DNA of 64,000 nucleotides from Imbricaverruca yamaguchii. Its lineage: Eukaryota > Arthropoda > Thecostraca > Neoverrucidae. The notes beneath the pieces were generated by a model. The model did not search any database and had not been told where the DNA came from. It saw only the letters and a list, made by a program, of their open reading frames with translations. Of this stretch, positions 33,585 through 45,689 are shown in pieces (positions within the stretch are counted from its first letter, which is position 1; the number at the start of each line of letters is the position of its first letter). A program made the translations under genes and the position numbers. The DNA lies in assembly GCA_034440575.1 (NCBI GenBank), contig JAOTOL010001660.1, forward strand, positions 3,549,001 through 3,613,000, in the 5' to 3' direction.

Positions 33585-34620
33585 TTGCGTTAATTGAGTT
33601 GCGAGGGTCTCCGCTCGTTGGGCCGGCGGCAGGCCGCCGCCGAGGGCGCGTAAATAACACGCTGCCAAACAAGGCGGATACCGGAAGATAGGAGGCGCGT
33701 CGTCCCGATAAGTGCCAATGGACGAGGCGGACGGCCGCGACGCCAGAGTGGATAAATATCGCGCAGTAAACGAGGAATGCGCCGAAAACCGGCGGCGGCG
33801 GCGGCCGACAGTGGCGCGAAAATGAGCGGCGCCGAGGCCGATAGCGGCGGCCGTCGGCAGGTCGTCGAGGGGCCAGCGGGGGCTTCCGTCAGACACGGCG
33901 GCGGTGCGGGTTCGACGGCCGTCGGTCGACTCAGACGTCGCCCCCACACACACACCCCGCCGCCGCCGCGGCCAGCCCCCCAGCCGCCGTCGGGAGTCTG
34001 CGCTTCGGGGGGGAGTAGCCGCCGGCGGACTTAACGGACGCGCGTGGTCGCCAGCCCCAGTCGACGTCCGGGCGTCCCCCGAAGATCAACAACGCCGGCT
34101 GGCCGGTGCACATCGGCGGATAACGATGTCGCACGACAATGGAGTACATTTACGGCACGCGCCTCCTGGCAATGCCACCGACGAGGGGAGCAGGGGGAGG
34201 GGCGTGGCCGCCTTCTACCGCAGCGGCACACTTCACCGATCAAATTGGGCCAATGGAAATGCGCAAAGCCTGATAGCAACAATGCCGGAACCATTTATAA
34301 CACGCTGGTCGCGTGATCCGCCGTGACTGCATTAGCGGATTACGCGGGCCCTTGATGCATGTGCACGCGGTCATTTCCACGGGCATCACAGCGGCGATAC
34401 AACGGCGACCGCGAGCAAGAAGGGCCCGCCGGAGGCGGCTGGCACCCCGCAAAGCCGATTACCATGACAAAGGGGACATGATGGTCCGACCGACCCCCGT
34501 CTGATCCAGAAGAACCGTGCCCCCGACTGCGGATTGGGAGCTGGTGAAGCGGCAGGTTGTTTCGCAGAACGGACACGCCAACGGAGTTGCAGGTTACTAC
34601 AGTAAACAGGCACGGGACTG
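33585..34620. promoter_or_regulatory. Large CpG-rich block with dense factor-type motifs
   Basis: About 1 kb of strongly CpG-rich single-copy DNA. Left edge: GTTAATTGAG, GTAAATAACAC (Fox-type), CCGGAAG (Ets core), CGATAAG (GATA), GCCAATGG, ATAAATATC, GAGGAATGCG (TEAD-like). Right part near 34238-34350: GATCAAATTG (TCF-like), CCAATGG, AACAATG (Sox-like), CATTTATAAC, GCATTAGCGGATTA (Otx/Gsc-like). Open frames on both strands carry low-complexity Arg/Pro/Ala peptides. It looks like a composite regulatory island, possibly an upstream promoter. Inference only. Confidence 0.45.
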
Positions 34621-35254
34621 AAAACTTACCCTTCGTAAGAATTCCGGCTTGAATATGGCGTCCACTTGGACAAGGGAGCCTACGAAGGGCGTAAACAGGG
34701 GAAAGAGCTGTTTGTAGTCTGGGTAACCAAGTGGCTTAGTGGGAATTTCAGACTTGATCCTCTTTTTCGCGGGAGCTATGTAGGAGTTGCGAGTTCGTGC
34801 ACACATATGTCCAAAATTAGTATCGGTACACACATGCCACCATGCCACCAAAGGCGTTGCGCTGGTGGTAACCAAAAGCATTGCTTTGGTCATAGCATCC
34901 TGATAAGCAGGATCTAACTTCACACGGGTGAGGTGCAACACTGACGGAGAAAATATTGTAGTGCAAGCCGTGCATTCGATGACGCCTCAACGGAAAACCG
35001 TCTACAGACATATATCGCCAGTCCGAGACATTCTGTCTACTTTGCCGTTGGCTATCCGGATGATCCAGTCAGGCACAGGACCGACACCCCGACATCCAGA
35101 CTGTCTGACACCCCGCAGATCCTATCTCGCACGTGCATAAACCCTGTATAAGGTCGTGGGCCGCGATTCTTGTACTTCCGTGGCATTTTATTTGGCCCGT
35201 GCTTTTTAGGTCACATAACATTTGATCAGCATCGAGGCTACAGGGATTTTGGAA
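34621..35254. other. Unique DNA without a recognisable gene
   Basis: Single-copy. The minus-strand frame 34597-34941 is not repetitive but shows no domain. Confidence 0.4.
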
Positions 35255-35422
35255 ATTTGTTTATTGGTTGGTTCGCACACTTTATGCATTCACGGCTAAT
35301 GGCGACCACTGTTTCGCTGGTGGGCCGCGGGATTGGGAAATGTCCTGAGTGGCGCTAGAGTCGAACCCGGGACATTTGGTATCCATAGCTCGACACCTTA
35401 ACCACTCGGCCATCCCCGCCCC
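35255..35422 (-). mobile_element. tRNA-derived SINE (family C), same family as 48071-48247
   Basis: Minus-strand head GGGGATGGCCGAGTGGTTAA, with A box TGGCCGAGTGG and B box GGTTCGACTC. The body GGACATTTCCCAATCCCGCG and the end AAACC...AATAAACAAA match the copy at 48071-48247. No clear target duplication remains, so it is probably the older copy. Confidence 0.75.
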
Positions 35423-35429
35423 GAAAAGT

Positions 35430-35935
35430 CGCTGCTGACCATTTTGCCCAGTAGAGAGGATAATACAGTATAAATATATGTATATATATATATAATTCGA
35501 CAGAAAAATATACAATTGAGAACGCCTCACCGGTTTGCACGGTACAACAATTTTAGAGTTTGTTTGGTTCTCGCAACTCACGCCGCTGTCCCGGAGCCGG
35601 GCGACGCGTGGCGCATGTGTTGACGGCGCCGTTCCCGGAAGAGAGTATTCCGTACCACTCCGTCAGCGATGTTTCCACAGCGGCTGGTCTTGGCCTGAGT
35701 CGACCGACACGGTGCCACAATATACCTGGCTAGGCCTCACCAAGCCTCCGGGAGAGGAAGGGTGCCACCGAACGGTTCCGACCGCGGGGTGTCTGAGGGC
35801 AGAAGTGACCGTGAACATAATCGCCTGGAGGAAATGGTGTCCTTCCCCTGACAGTAGTATCGTTTGGCTGAACGTCTCGAGAAGTGGCTCCTTATGGTAA
35901 TTAAGCTGGTTCTGGTGTGTGAATGATGGTGTTCC
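35430..35935. other. Unique DNA with a short TA run at 35474-35492
   Basis: Single-copy DNA with a small (TA)n near 35480. Nothing is recognised. Confidence 0.4.
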
Positions 35936-36775
35936 TGAGCATTGTGTCCGGACCTCGGGGGCAGTAATGTCACTGGGCAGTAATTTCTCCCCGGTGGGCA
36001 GTAGTTTCTCCCTCGGGGCAGTGGTGTCCCTGGTCAGTGGCCTCTCTCTCTCTCAGGGGCAGTAGCGTCCCTGGTCAGTGGTCTCTCCCTCGGGGGCAGT
36101 AGTGTCCCTGGTCGTGGTCTCTCCCTGGTAGTGTCCTGAGGAGTGATCTCTCCTTCAGGGTAATAGTGTCCTGGTGTGGTTTCTCGGGGCGTGGTCCCTG
36201 TCCGTAGGAGTGATCTCTCCTTCGGGTAGTAGGTCCCTGGTCAGTGGTCTCTCCCTCGGGGCGGTTCCTGAGGGTGATCTCTCCTTCGGGGTGTATGTCC
36301 TGGTCAGTGTTCTCCTCGGGGGCAGGGTCCTGGTGTGGTTCTCCTCAGGGGCGTAGTCCCTGGGTGACTCCTTCGGGGTAGTAGAGTCCCTGGTCAGTGG
36401 TCTCTCCCTCGGGGGCAGTAGTGTCCCTGAGGAGTGATCTCTCCTTCAGGGGTAGTAGTGTCCCTGGTCAGTGGTCTCTCCCTCGGGGGCAGTAGTGTCC
36501 CTGGTCAGTGGTCTCTCACTCAGGGGCAGTAGTATCCCTGGTCAGTGACCTCTCTCCCAGGGGCAGTAGTGTCCCTGGTCAGTGGTCTCTCCCTCGGGGG
36601 CAGTAGTATCCCTGAGGAGTGATCTCTCCTTCAGGGGTAGTAGTGTCCCTGGTCATTGGTCTCTCCCTCGGGGGCAGTGGTGTCCCTGGTCAGTGACCTC
36701 TCTCCCAGGGGCAGTAGTGTCCCCGGTCAGTGGTCTCTCCCTCGGGGGCAGTAGTATCCCTGGTCAGTGAGTGGC
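35936..36775. repeat. 36-37-bp minisatellite
   Basis: Unit GGGGCAGTAGTGTCCCTGGT then CAGTGGTCTCTCCCTCG, with an alternative half-unit AGGAGTGATCTCTCCTTCAG. The segment 36120-36370 is strongly decayed, the flanks less so. Confidence 0.9.
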
Positions 36776-37640
36776 CTCCCCCTGACCGGTCCGGCTCGCC
36801 GCAGCCACAATCGGCCTCCCTCGGGAAGCGCGCCGTCTGAGCCGATGATGCAGGGGAATCTGAAAGGGCGCCCGGTCGTCGATAGCAGTCGGCTGATCGC
36901 CGGACGCGTCCTTCCGCACACCACATCATAATCCTCGCCCCGCGCGCCCATTGTTCCCGCCGATCGCCGTTGACGCTCACAGGACGAAGGGCTCGGCTCG
37001 GCTCGGGAAGACGCCGCGAGAGAGCTCGCCAAATGGAATATTCACACGGCCAGCGGAGTCGAGACAACTTCGCGACGACGGCGACTAGTTTAAGTGTCGC
37101 GATCGCCAGGGATTTCGAAGCAATCCGCTCCCCGGATAAATTTCATATATAAATCATGGTATCAGCGACAAAGCCATTAGCCTGCCGCCACTGCGGAATA
37201 TGCTTGGCCCCCGTCCAGCATTAATCACGATGTCGATCCCCGTCGACCATTAACACAAGCCCCCCGCAGTCCGCCGATGCTGCAACTGCTCCCCCAGAAA
37301 TTTGCCGGCTGGAAAATAGTTGCGACTCCCAGGGTGGCCATAAGCCGGAGTCGGTCCGTCAACAGATGGAGAGGGAGTGACTGTGTGACTCATCGCTGGC
37401 GGCTCCTCGCCCGCGCCGGCCGGCGGAAGACGACCGCTTCACCCCAGTCGGTGCTGTCTTATGGAGCAGAACGCATCGGCGCCTGACTTGATGCGTCAGC
37501 GCCGCGCGTGAAAAGGAACGTAGAGCCGAGGTGTCCACGCGTGGAGATCTGGGCGTCGGTGGTCCATGCCCGTCGCCCAGGCGACGGGTTTGTGAGTTAG
37601 AGTCCCACCATTCGCGACTCGCCGTCCGCGACCAGCTGGC
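36776..37640. promoter_or_regulatory. CpG-rich block with AT-rich motif cores
   Basis: CpG-rich DNA (36780-37080) leading to GGATAAATTTCATATATAAA (about 37135), CATTAATCACGATG and CCATTAACAC, then a second CpG-rich stretch. At 37574-37593 a tight hairpin CCCGTCGCC/GGCGACGGG precedes GAGTTAGAGTCCCACC, a tRNA-3'-end-like string, but no full clover-leaf is present. It reads as a regulatory island. No exon is recognised. Confidence 0.38.
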
Positions 37641-38560
37641 GTGACAGATTGGCGACGCTATCAGTCAACGAGTCATAAAACCAATGACTAAGGATGGTGA
37701 GGCCCGATGCTCTTCACGTATTCTCACAATGGAGTCGGGAATTTTCGCGTATAGAGTCAGCGGTACTCGCATGCAGAGTCGGCGTTCTATTCCAGTTCGT
37801 GAAGCTCGGTACGGTCTGCTGCAGTCAGGATCATCATCACGATCGGCCACATCATCCACGAACTCCATCAGCTTACAGACCAGTCCAGACTCCACAGACA
37901 GCGCCCGGTCGGTCGAACGTGGCGTGTAATCTGTGGAGTGGAGTGGATTTATTAACTTGTGACGCAAGCGTGCAACGTTCAGAGTGCCCGCAGATGGAAG
38001 CAATGCCTCGTTGAGCGGGCAGTGTTGACGTTACCCCCAGTGAGGCGGCTCGAGGTCCAGCTCGAGAGGGGTGTTGCGACACTTTCGGCGACACGCCTCC
38101 CTAAACTGTCCGCGACGGCGGCGACACTGCCGACTCGGCCAGCGTACAGCCGCCACGGCTGGCCTCACCGCCCGTCATCATAAATCACCATCAATTATGG
38201 ACATAGAACATACCACTTAAGCCATCTCGGCGGCAGTTGTGTGAACGTCGATCCCGGGGAGCTTGGCGCGCGCGCCGACTAATAGATTGGAGAGCTAATG
38301 AAAAATGAAGGGGTAGGGGGCGGCAGTCTCCCCTCGACATCCCGCGAGGGAATTAAAACATGTGTTTCATCTGGGGAGGCGGCGCGGCGCCTCTCGCGAG
38401 AAGCGGCCCGACGTCGACATGACTCGGTGACTCGGACAACAAGATCGTGCAGGGAGGCGAGCGCGGGCATAGATCGGCGGAAACAGGCCAGCCACGCTGT
38501 GCGGTCCAGGGGCTGCTGGGTACGTTGAGATTTCGCTGATTCTCATCACAGTTTGGAGGT
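37641..38560. promoter_or_regulatory. CpG-rich block with TAAT/ATTA words
   Basis: GC-rich segments (38000-38170, 38230-38520) flank CATCATAAATCACCATCAAT then TATGG (about 38177) and GAGAGCTAATGAAAAATGAA (about 38290). Juxtaposed homeodomain- and Cdx-like words in CpG-rich surroundings resemble the other islands in 33-38 kb. No coding evidence. Confidence 0.35.
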
Positions 38561-40185
38561 GCGTTGAGGGCTGTGACTGGACAGAGGGATAAAAAGCGAG
38601 AAACGTTGTGTTGAAGTTCATGCTTGATGCTTGGTCTGACATTGACTGATGTCAATGGTGTCACAAATGAAGTCCTGGATGCAGAGGAAGAACGAACATA
38701 TATTTATGATCATTCAATCATGTGTTTTCTTATTACCATGGTGACCATGCCTGGATGCTGATATGGTGGAGTTTGTATTACGCATCTACAGATCAAGGGA
38801 GCAGTTGTTCCCATGCCTAGGAGCGTATTAAATCATGAATTCCATTCCATCATACTCCTTGGCCTATATTAGGTCGTGACACCAGTAGATTTGTGAAAAT
38901 AGGTGCAAAAAGTGAAGACAAATGTTAACTTCTTCGTTTTTGTCATGAATGCAAATACTTACATGCACTTAACGTGATGAGCTGGAAATATAACTTCACA
39001 TGTTTGCCAAACATTTGAAAGTATGGGTGAATATTTACACAAGGTATTGAGGCGTAACACGGGCGGGTGTCACACGCGCTGGAGGGGCTGGCCGACCAAG
39101 ATGCACGCTCCATCTGTGATTATTGATGGGGCCAGCCAAACAATAGAGAGACTGAGATCCTCTCGCCTCCTAAAAGACATGCCAAGCTCCAAGTATGTCC
39201 CCAAGGTTTTGCCGGATATACCCTGCACATAATTTCGTACAAATGAGTGGCCAATAAGCACTATGATGGTGACACTTAGTGGGCCATCCAGGTATACGAA
39301 ATAGTTTACAAGGCAACGTGCATCAAAGCAAGAATCGAGCATAGCAAGGATGAGATGTGTGAAATATCCAGGCCCTGTCACGAACAGAAAATTTGACTAC
39401 AAACCTACCACTCAACTTATTTCCCCCATTTCTTCGTAAGAGTAGTAAGTGATGGTGGCCAGGAAAACTTGCAGTCCGCCAGGACCACGTAGCTGTGTAA
39501 TAGCTGTACAGCGTATTTATTACTCAGACGCACTAAACAGCAGCCGGCTTTTCATCTTCAGCGATGGTATTTGTCATTAACCTCTCTGCCTGTATCATGT
39601 ACTTGCATTATGATGACAAGAATCATTTCCATGAAAGAAAGATTTATGGGGATTATCAAGTAATTTAATCCGCTGCGGTTCCTGCGGAGCCCGTGCTAGG
39701 ACTCAGGACCGTGAGAAACGGTACCTAAATGCTATGTGGACCAAAGATGCTAAAAATGCTATGTCTACGTTCCTGGGGGCTTTTCTGATAAGATCGCACA
39801 CGTACAAGCTAAATTAATTAGGAATATATCGCGGAGGAATAGTTGGAATTTGATACACCGTCGTGTCGGAAACAGCCATGGATTATCAATTGTATCGAAG
39901 GTCCCAGGTGAAGCACCGCATGATCTATTGCTGGTGGCAGCTCAACTCCGACGACATCGTAAGTCAAATCTGCAACGGTTGGTCCGATTTTTCTGAGCCG
40001 TATCACATGCCAACGGTAGTTGGTGAACTCTCAGCCACTACCACGCAAACATGTCTGGCGTAAAACTCTGAGCCCCAAGTGGGTTTAAAAGCCCGCATGG
40101 ACTCCAAGCCGCGATTTTCACCGTTTGTATTCATTACGCACACATGCTGTCGCACTGTACTAAATATTCCCTCAGCAATGGTCTG
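38561..40185. other. Unique AT-rich DNA containing an SGNH-like fragment
   Basis: Single-copy apart from the fragment at 39070-39381. No complete gene is recognised. Confidence 0.4.
39070..39381 (-). pseudogene. SGNH/GDSL-hydrolase-like domain fragment
   Basis: The frame contains YLDGPLSVTIIVLIGHSFVR, a hydrophobic beta-strand ending in GHSF. That is the form taken by block I (nucleophile Ser) of SGNH-fold domains, which accompany some mobile-element or multicopy proteins in marine invertebrates. The downstream part is not convincingly alignable by eye, later catalytic blocks (Asn, Asp-x-x-His) are not visible, and the first codon is GTG. I read it as a short decayed fragment. Chance similarity is possible. 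Confidence 0.25.
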
Positions 40186-40187
40186 GA

Positions 40188-41050
40188 TACGTCACGACAC
40201 GCCGTCAGATGTTACCACATATCGTCAGATGTCACGACACGCCGTCAGACGTCACGACACGCCGTCAGACGTCACGACGCTCTGTCAGACGTCACGACAC
40301 GCTGTCAAACGTCACGACACGCTGTCAGACGTCACGACACGCCGTCAGACGTCACGACACGCCGTCAGACGTCACGACACGCCGTCAGACGTCACGACAC
40401 GCTGTCAGACGTCACGACACGCCGTCAGACGTCACGACACGCCGTCAGACGTCACGACACGCTGTCAGACGTCACGACGCTCCGTCAGACGTCACGACAC
40501 GCCGTCAGACGTCACGACACGCTGTCAGACGTCACGACACGCTGTCAGACGTCACGACACGCCGTCAGACGTCACCACATACCGTCAGACGTCACGACGC
40601 TCCGTCAGACGTCACGACACGCTGTCAGACGTCACGACACGCCGTCAGACGTCACCACATACCGTCAGACGTCACGACACGCCGTCAGACGTCACCACAT
40701 ACCGTCAGACGTCACGACCAGACGTCACAGACGTCAACGTCACGACACCGTCAGACGTCACGACGCGCCGTCAGACGTCACGACACGCCGTCAGACGTCA
40801 CGACACGCCGTCAGACGTCACCACATACCGTCAGACGTCACGATGCTCCGTCAAACGTCATAATACGCCGTCAGACGTTATAACAAGCCACCAGACATCA
40901 CACTACGCCACCAGACGTCACAATATGCCATCAGACGTCACGACTCACCGACAGACGTCACAATGCGTCGTCATACGTCACGAAACTCCGTCAAGCGTCA
41001 CGATGCTCCGTCAAACGTCACGATGCTCCGCCGAACGTCACGGCACGCCA
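40188..41050. repeat. 20-bp minisatellite with GACGTCAC (CRE-like) core
   Basis: About 43 copies of CGTCAGACGTCACGACACGC. It is very homogeneous between 40250 and 40700 and decays toward 41050. Each copy holds ACGTCA, the CRE half-site. Variants read ACCACATACC or ACGCTC. The 482-codon frame across it is an artefact. Confidence 0.95.
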
Positions 41051-41690
41051 GCTTCGACACACTCCAAACAACATCTGATTTTCTTCGTGCCGCTCGACCC
41101 GGTAAAAAGCGCACACAAAAACGTGCACAACGCTCATCAATTTCCCCGCTGCGCAGACCTGATTGGGAGTTCTTCGCCGGGAGGAGAATGCTGTAGTTGC
41201 CACGTGTTCTCTGTTTTTACGGCCCGCGGGCAACGTGGCGGCGCGGCTTCTTGCCGGCTGGCGCGTCACACTTTGTCACGAGGCGCTGCAACGCGCCAGA
41301 AATGTGTCGGTGTCACGTCATCAGCGGCGGGCACGCTTTTTGCCGCCGGAGCTCGCCGGAGCGTAAGATACTTGCGGGGCGTGTCGTTTTTCTGCGTTCC
41401 GCCCGGCGACGGGCTGGCAGCGATCGGCGCGCCCCCGCCGAGACGCGGGACTTATCTTCACGGCTGGTCGGGCCGTGGCGCGCCTGGGTACGCGCCCTTT
41501 GGGCGGCGGCCGGCGGAGGGGAGATGACTTCCGCCGGCGCTGGCGGCTGTTTGCGCCGCGTACGGCACGTGCGTGTCGAGGCGGGCCGGCCTTAAGCCGG
41601 CGTGTCTCCGGGGGTCGGCGGCGATGGGGCGCCGCCAGCTGCGTCAGCCAGACGACCTGCCCTCCCCTCCCCCAGCCCGGCCCGGCCTGG
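41051..41690. promoter_or_regulatory. CpG-rich block
   Basis: Strongly CpG-rich single-copy DNA between two arrays. Frames on both strands are open, as expected from GC content, and no protein family is recognised. It could be a CpG-island promoter. Confidence 0.3.
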
Positions 41691-41694
41691 AGAC

Positions 41695-42310
41695 GGCCGG
41701 AGGTGCCCGCCCGGCTGGGAGGCCGAGAGGTGCCCGCCCAACTGGAAGGCCGAGAAGTGCCCGGCTGGGATGGTGAGAGTTGCCCAGCTTGGAGGGTGAG
41801 AGGTGCCCGGCTGGGATGGTGAGAGATGCCCAGCTTGGAGGGTGAGTGGTGCCCGGCTGGGATGGTGAGAGATGCCCGGTTGGGAGACTGAGAGGTGCCC
41901 GGTTGGGAGACTGAGAGGTGCCCGGCTGGGAGGCCGAGAGGTGCCCGGCTGGGGGCCAAGAGGTGCCCGGCTGGGAGGCCGAAAGGTGCCCGGCTGGGAG
42001 GCCGAGAGGTGCCCGGCTAGGAGGCTGATATGTGCCCGGCTGGGATGGTGAGAGATGCCCAGCTTGGAGGGTGAGTGGTGCCCGGCTGGGATGGTGAGAG
42101 ATGCCCGGTTGGGAGACTGAGAGGTGCCCGGCTGGGAGGCCGAGAGGTGCCCGGCTGGGAGGCCGAGAGGTGCCCGGCTGGGAGGCCGAGAGGTGCCCGG
42201 CTGGGAGGCCAAGAGGTGCCCGGCTAGGAGGCTGATATGTGCCCGGTTGGAAGGCTGAGAGGTTCCCGGCTGGGAGGCTGGGAGGTGCCCGGTTGGGAAG
42301 GTGAGACGAC
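41695..42310. repeat. 23-bp minisatellite
   Basis: Unit GAGGTGCCCGGCTGGGAGGC then CGA, 23 bp (starts 42121 and 42144), about 26 copies. A block of six variant units (CTGATATG, GATGGTGAGAGATGCC, AGCTTGGAGGGTGAG) recurs at about 41790 and 42040, suggesting higher-order duplication. Confidence 0.92.
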
Positions 42311-44478
42311 GCTCTGCTGCGTCGCAGGCGTCTCCGACGCACACCCCACCAGCATGGCATCACTAGTACGTCCGATCACTGACGATCACTATCACTGACA
42401 GCGTACTGGTGAAAAGAGATGAGATGAGCCGGGACACTGCCGATTCCGCTGAAGCAGACAGTAGCTCCGGACAAGGATGTTTGTTTGTGCCGCTATGTTT
42501 ACCTTTCAACTGGGTCCCAGTCGGTGAGTTCTTGGGGTAATGATTTTCCGGTTTTTACGGCACGTTCGCGTATTGGGTAGCCAAGCTCTGCCAATCTTTT
42601 ACTGACACTCGTTGGCCATGAGTGCATTTTGAAGTCTAATCGTTCGCGTTGGTAGCAACGAGAGGCGGGGGTGTGTCAATACTGATGTACCTGTTGCACG
42701 TTGTGGGTTTTTAACATCATGAAATATCCTTCTCCGTTTATGTTGTATTCTCCATATACGAATGAATTTTGCGTGATGGTAATTTTTCTGCATTTCAATA
42801 AGATCTCCATGTTATCCCTCACTATGACGTCGGCTGAACACAGAAATGCGTCCTACATCGAGTCCGCACGGCCGTACGCTGTCGGCATGTGGCCCCGTGT
42901 CAGTGTGGCGGGTCGGCTGCGGCCGAATGTGTCTCGCTGCCGTGTTTGTTTCCCGGTGTGGGCTATCCATCTCACACCTATGGTGGAATTGCTTTGTATT
43001 TATGCCGTACTTTTCCAGCACTTCAGTAAGAGTTGATGAGTCTTTCATGGTATTACACCATCAACGACGACTGATTGATCTATTTCTGTAAGCCCGTTTA
43101 TTTGCTGTTAGCCATTATTCAACAAGACCATGGTAAAAAAACCTGCCAGACAAAACCAGAAACTGAAACCATTAATAGTGAACCTGCGGAGTGTAAATAA
43201 ATAAATCAAAGCGCGATAGACAACCAAGCGCCATCCCGGTTGGATGCCTCCCTTGATGTTTTGCTTGTCTTCTTGTTGTTCGGGATACCAAGGAATACCT
43301 TTTCGGGGCTAGTGTTTATGGTGTTATTGTATATTCATGGGAATTAAGAATACAGAGGATGACGTGTGAATGTTAATTCATGTGAATCAATAATACCCCC
43401 TCCCTCCAGCGTCTTGTGCCGTCTTCACAATATTAGCCTACAAACAAATACCGATTCACTCCACTCGTCCGTGGTTGTTCCCGGCTTTTGTTCAACTGTG
43501 ACGCCACAACCAGTCACAGAACATCCTATACATTCGATAATAATTTTTGTTTTGTTTTTTAATTCCATATCGGCTCAAAATGAAGGTGATTAATATACGT
43601 ATGTATAAGTATACATATGTATATATATATAAGTACACATTGAAGTAATTTTCGGAAGGCTGTTATAACAAACTTCCGACAATTGCTCTTATATTCTACG
43701 AGGCACACTTACGTTGTCAGTAGTTAAAATATCAAGCGTGGACATAGAATTCAATGCAAAATCTTGACACTGTCGTGCACCTCCAACATGCTGTTTGTTT
43801 TCGTAAGTCAGCTATTGATGTCCCGTTTTCGGAAGCTCGGTATGACATATAGGCCTATGTAGACTCGACATAGGCAACCTCAATGGATGGTAATAGGTGA
43901 GGCAAGCGACCAGATACTTCACTTAGCTAAACAACTTATTCTGACTCGGGTTGTATTTCTCTGAATTGGCCCGGTCGCTGCGAGGATGTGAGTTGTTGCA
44001 AAGAATCCGATACTCTGACTTCGTTCAGATCGAATGAGGAGGCGACTAATATAATTTTAACCAATGATTTCCAATCAACGTCATTGTTTATACTTCATGA
44101 ACCTGAATTAGGTATGGGTCTGTGTTGTTGGTAAAAATTGGTAAAACAAACTCACGGGATTCACCATCCATTAGTTTGTGAGCTGCATTTATCAGTAAGT
44201 TAATCAGATTAATGTCAGCAAACTGATCAACAAATCACAATCATGGGCTCGTGCCGTGCAAATTAGACATCCAGACGTTCCATAACAAGTTCAGCGGTGG
44301 AAATGCGGGAAAATACTTAATCAATCATAATGGCCTGATGTTATTACTTCCTCTCCGATCGCGATGTTATCGGAACCTCTCGGAAGTTCCCATTCTCGCC
44401 TACGATACTTTCTCCAGCCATAACTGCCTTCTCTAGTCGATACTATCTTCTCCGACCTGATGACTTTCTCTAGCCACC
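42311..44478. other. Unique AT-rich DNA with a SINE-tail fragment
   Basis: At 42546-42595 GGTTTTTACGGCACGTTCGC...GTAGCCAAGCTCTGCCAAT resembles the reversed body and tail of the SINE at 24161-24336 (minus orientation). Otherwise single-copy, with a small TA-rich patch at about 43600-43635. No gene is recognised. Confidence 0.4.
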
Positions 44479-45030
44479 ACAATCTTCTCCAGGCTGACCA
44501 CTTCATTCTGCTAGAACTGCCCTCTCTAGCCAACAATGCCTTCACTAGCCAATTTCTGTATCGGTTATATTACCTTATTTTTCTGTGTCCAGCCAATTTC
44601 TGTGTTCCAGTCATCACCACCTTTTCCAGCTGACACTGCCTTCACCCAGCTAACACTACCCTCACCAGCCTGCACTACCTTCTGGATTCACGGCTATCTC
44701 CTACACCCAACACTACCTTCACCAATTGGCACTACCTTCACCAGCTGGCACTACCTTCTGGAGCACGATTACCTCCTCTACCTAACACCACCTTCACCAA
44801 TTGGCATTACCTTCACCAGCTGGCACTACCTTCGGGAGCCACCACTACCTCCTTCACCCAACACTACCTTCACCAATTGGCACTACCTTCACCAGCTTGC
44901 ACTACCTTCTGGAGCACGACTACCTCCTCCAACCGACATTACCTTCTTCAGCTGGCACTACCTTCACGAGCCACGGGTACCTCCTCCACCCGACACTACC
45001 CTGACCAGCTGGCATCCACTATCCTTCTCC
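44479..45030. repeat. Degenerate CACTACCTTCACCAGCTGG repeat
   Basis: Irregular 19-24-bp units, with a longer period visible (GGAGCACGAC/TACCTCCTC about every 130 bp). The 298-codon frame through it is repeat-derived. Confidence 0.82.
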
Positions 45031-45214
45031 AGTCTGACTATTTTCTCCACATATAGCAACCCTCACCGCTTGCAATGGCTCTCTCCCACCCATGAGAGCC
45101 TATTCAGCCTGCTCGTCACCACCAGCTTCGCCAGGCTCTCCAATGTATCCATCTGGTTGGCGATAATCTCTCGCACAATTGATGTACAATTTACAGTGTT
45201 AAACGATAGCTGCT

Positions 45215-45370
45215 GCATAGCTCATAACGTTAGCTTCTGCATAGTGCATAACGTTGCCTGCTGCATACCTCATAACGTTACTTGCTGCATAGTTCATAAC
45301 GTTAGCTTCTGCATAGCTGATAACGTTAGCTGCTGCACAGCTCATAACGTTACTTGCTGCATAGCTCATA
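45215..45370. repeat. 24-bp minisatellite
   Basis: Unit CATAACGTTAGCTGCTGCAT then AGCT, 24 bp, about seven copies. It gives in-phase Cys/Ile/Ala-rich peptides. Confidence 0.9.
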
Positions 45371-45689
45371 AGCAACATGTGTCGGCTCAGGCTGATGACG
45401 TCTGGCAACAGTGGTTCCGCCAGGGTACTTAGGGTGGTACAGACCTTGCGCAAATGTGCTTCAATGTAGCAATACGACCATGGACAGTGTATGGAAAGGA
45501 TCAGAACGCAAAACCGAAATATTCCCCATAGTTTGTGAACGGACGAAGCTCCAAGCCTTGGGGCTCCGACCCTTCATTCCTTAAGGGATTAGTTTATAAA
45601 CATAGGCATTTGCGAGCATGCTCTGGAATGTGTGCGTGCTGATCAGACACCCACCACCTCTGTTCACATGTCCACATCTCCACTGTGCA

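Noticed and set aside
33904..34326. 140-codon frame in the CpG island
   Set aside because: GC-rich DNA keeps several frames open on both strands; the peptide is low-complexity Arg/Pro/Gly and unsupported.
37540..37625. tRNA-like GAGTTAGAGTCCCACC segment
   Set aside because: Only a T-arm-like string and a 9-bp hairpin with a 2-nt loop; no clover-leaf can be drawn.
40188..41050. CRISPR-like regular repeats
   Set aside because: Units abut directly with no unique spacers, and the genome is eukaryotic.
40079..41527. 482-codon plus-strand frame
   Set aside because: It is driven by the 20-bp CRE-like repeat (60 bp = 3 units keeps phase) and then by a GC-rich block. No domain, no conserved architecture.
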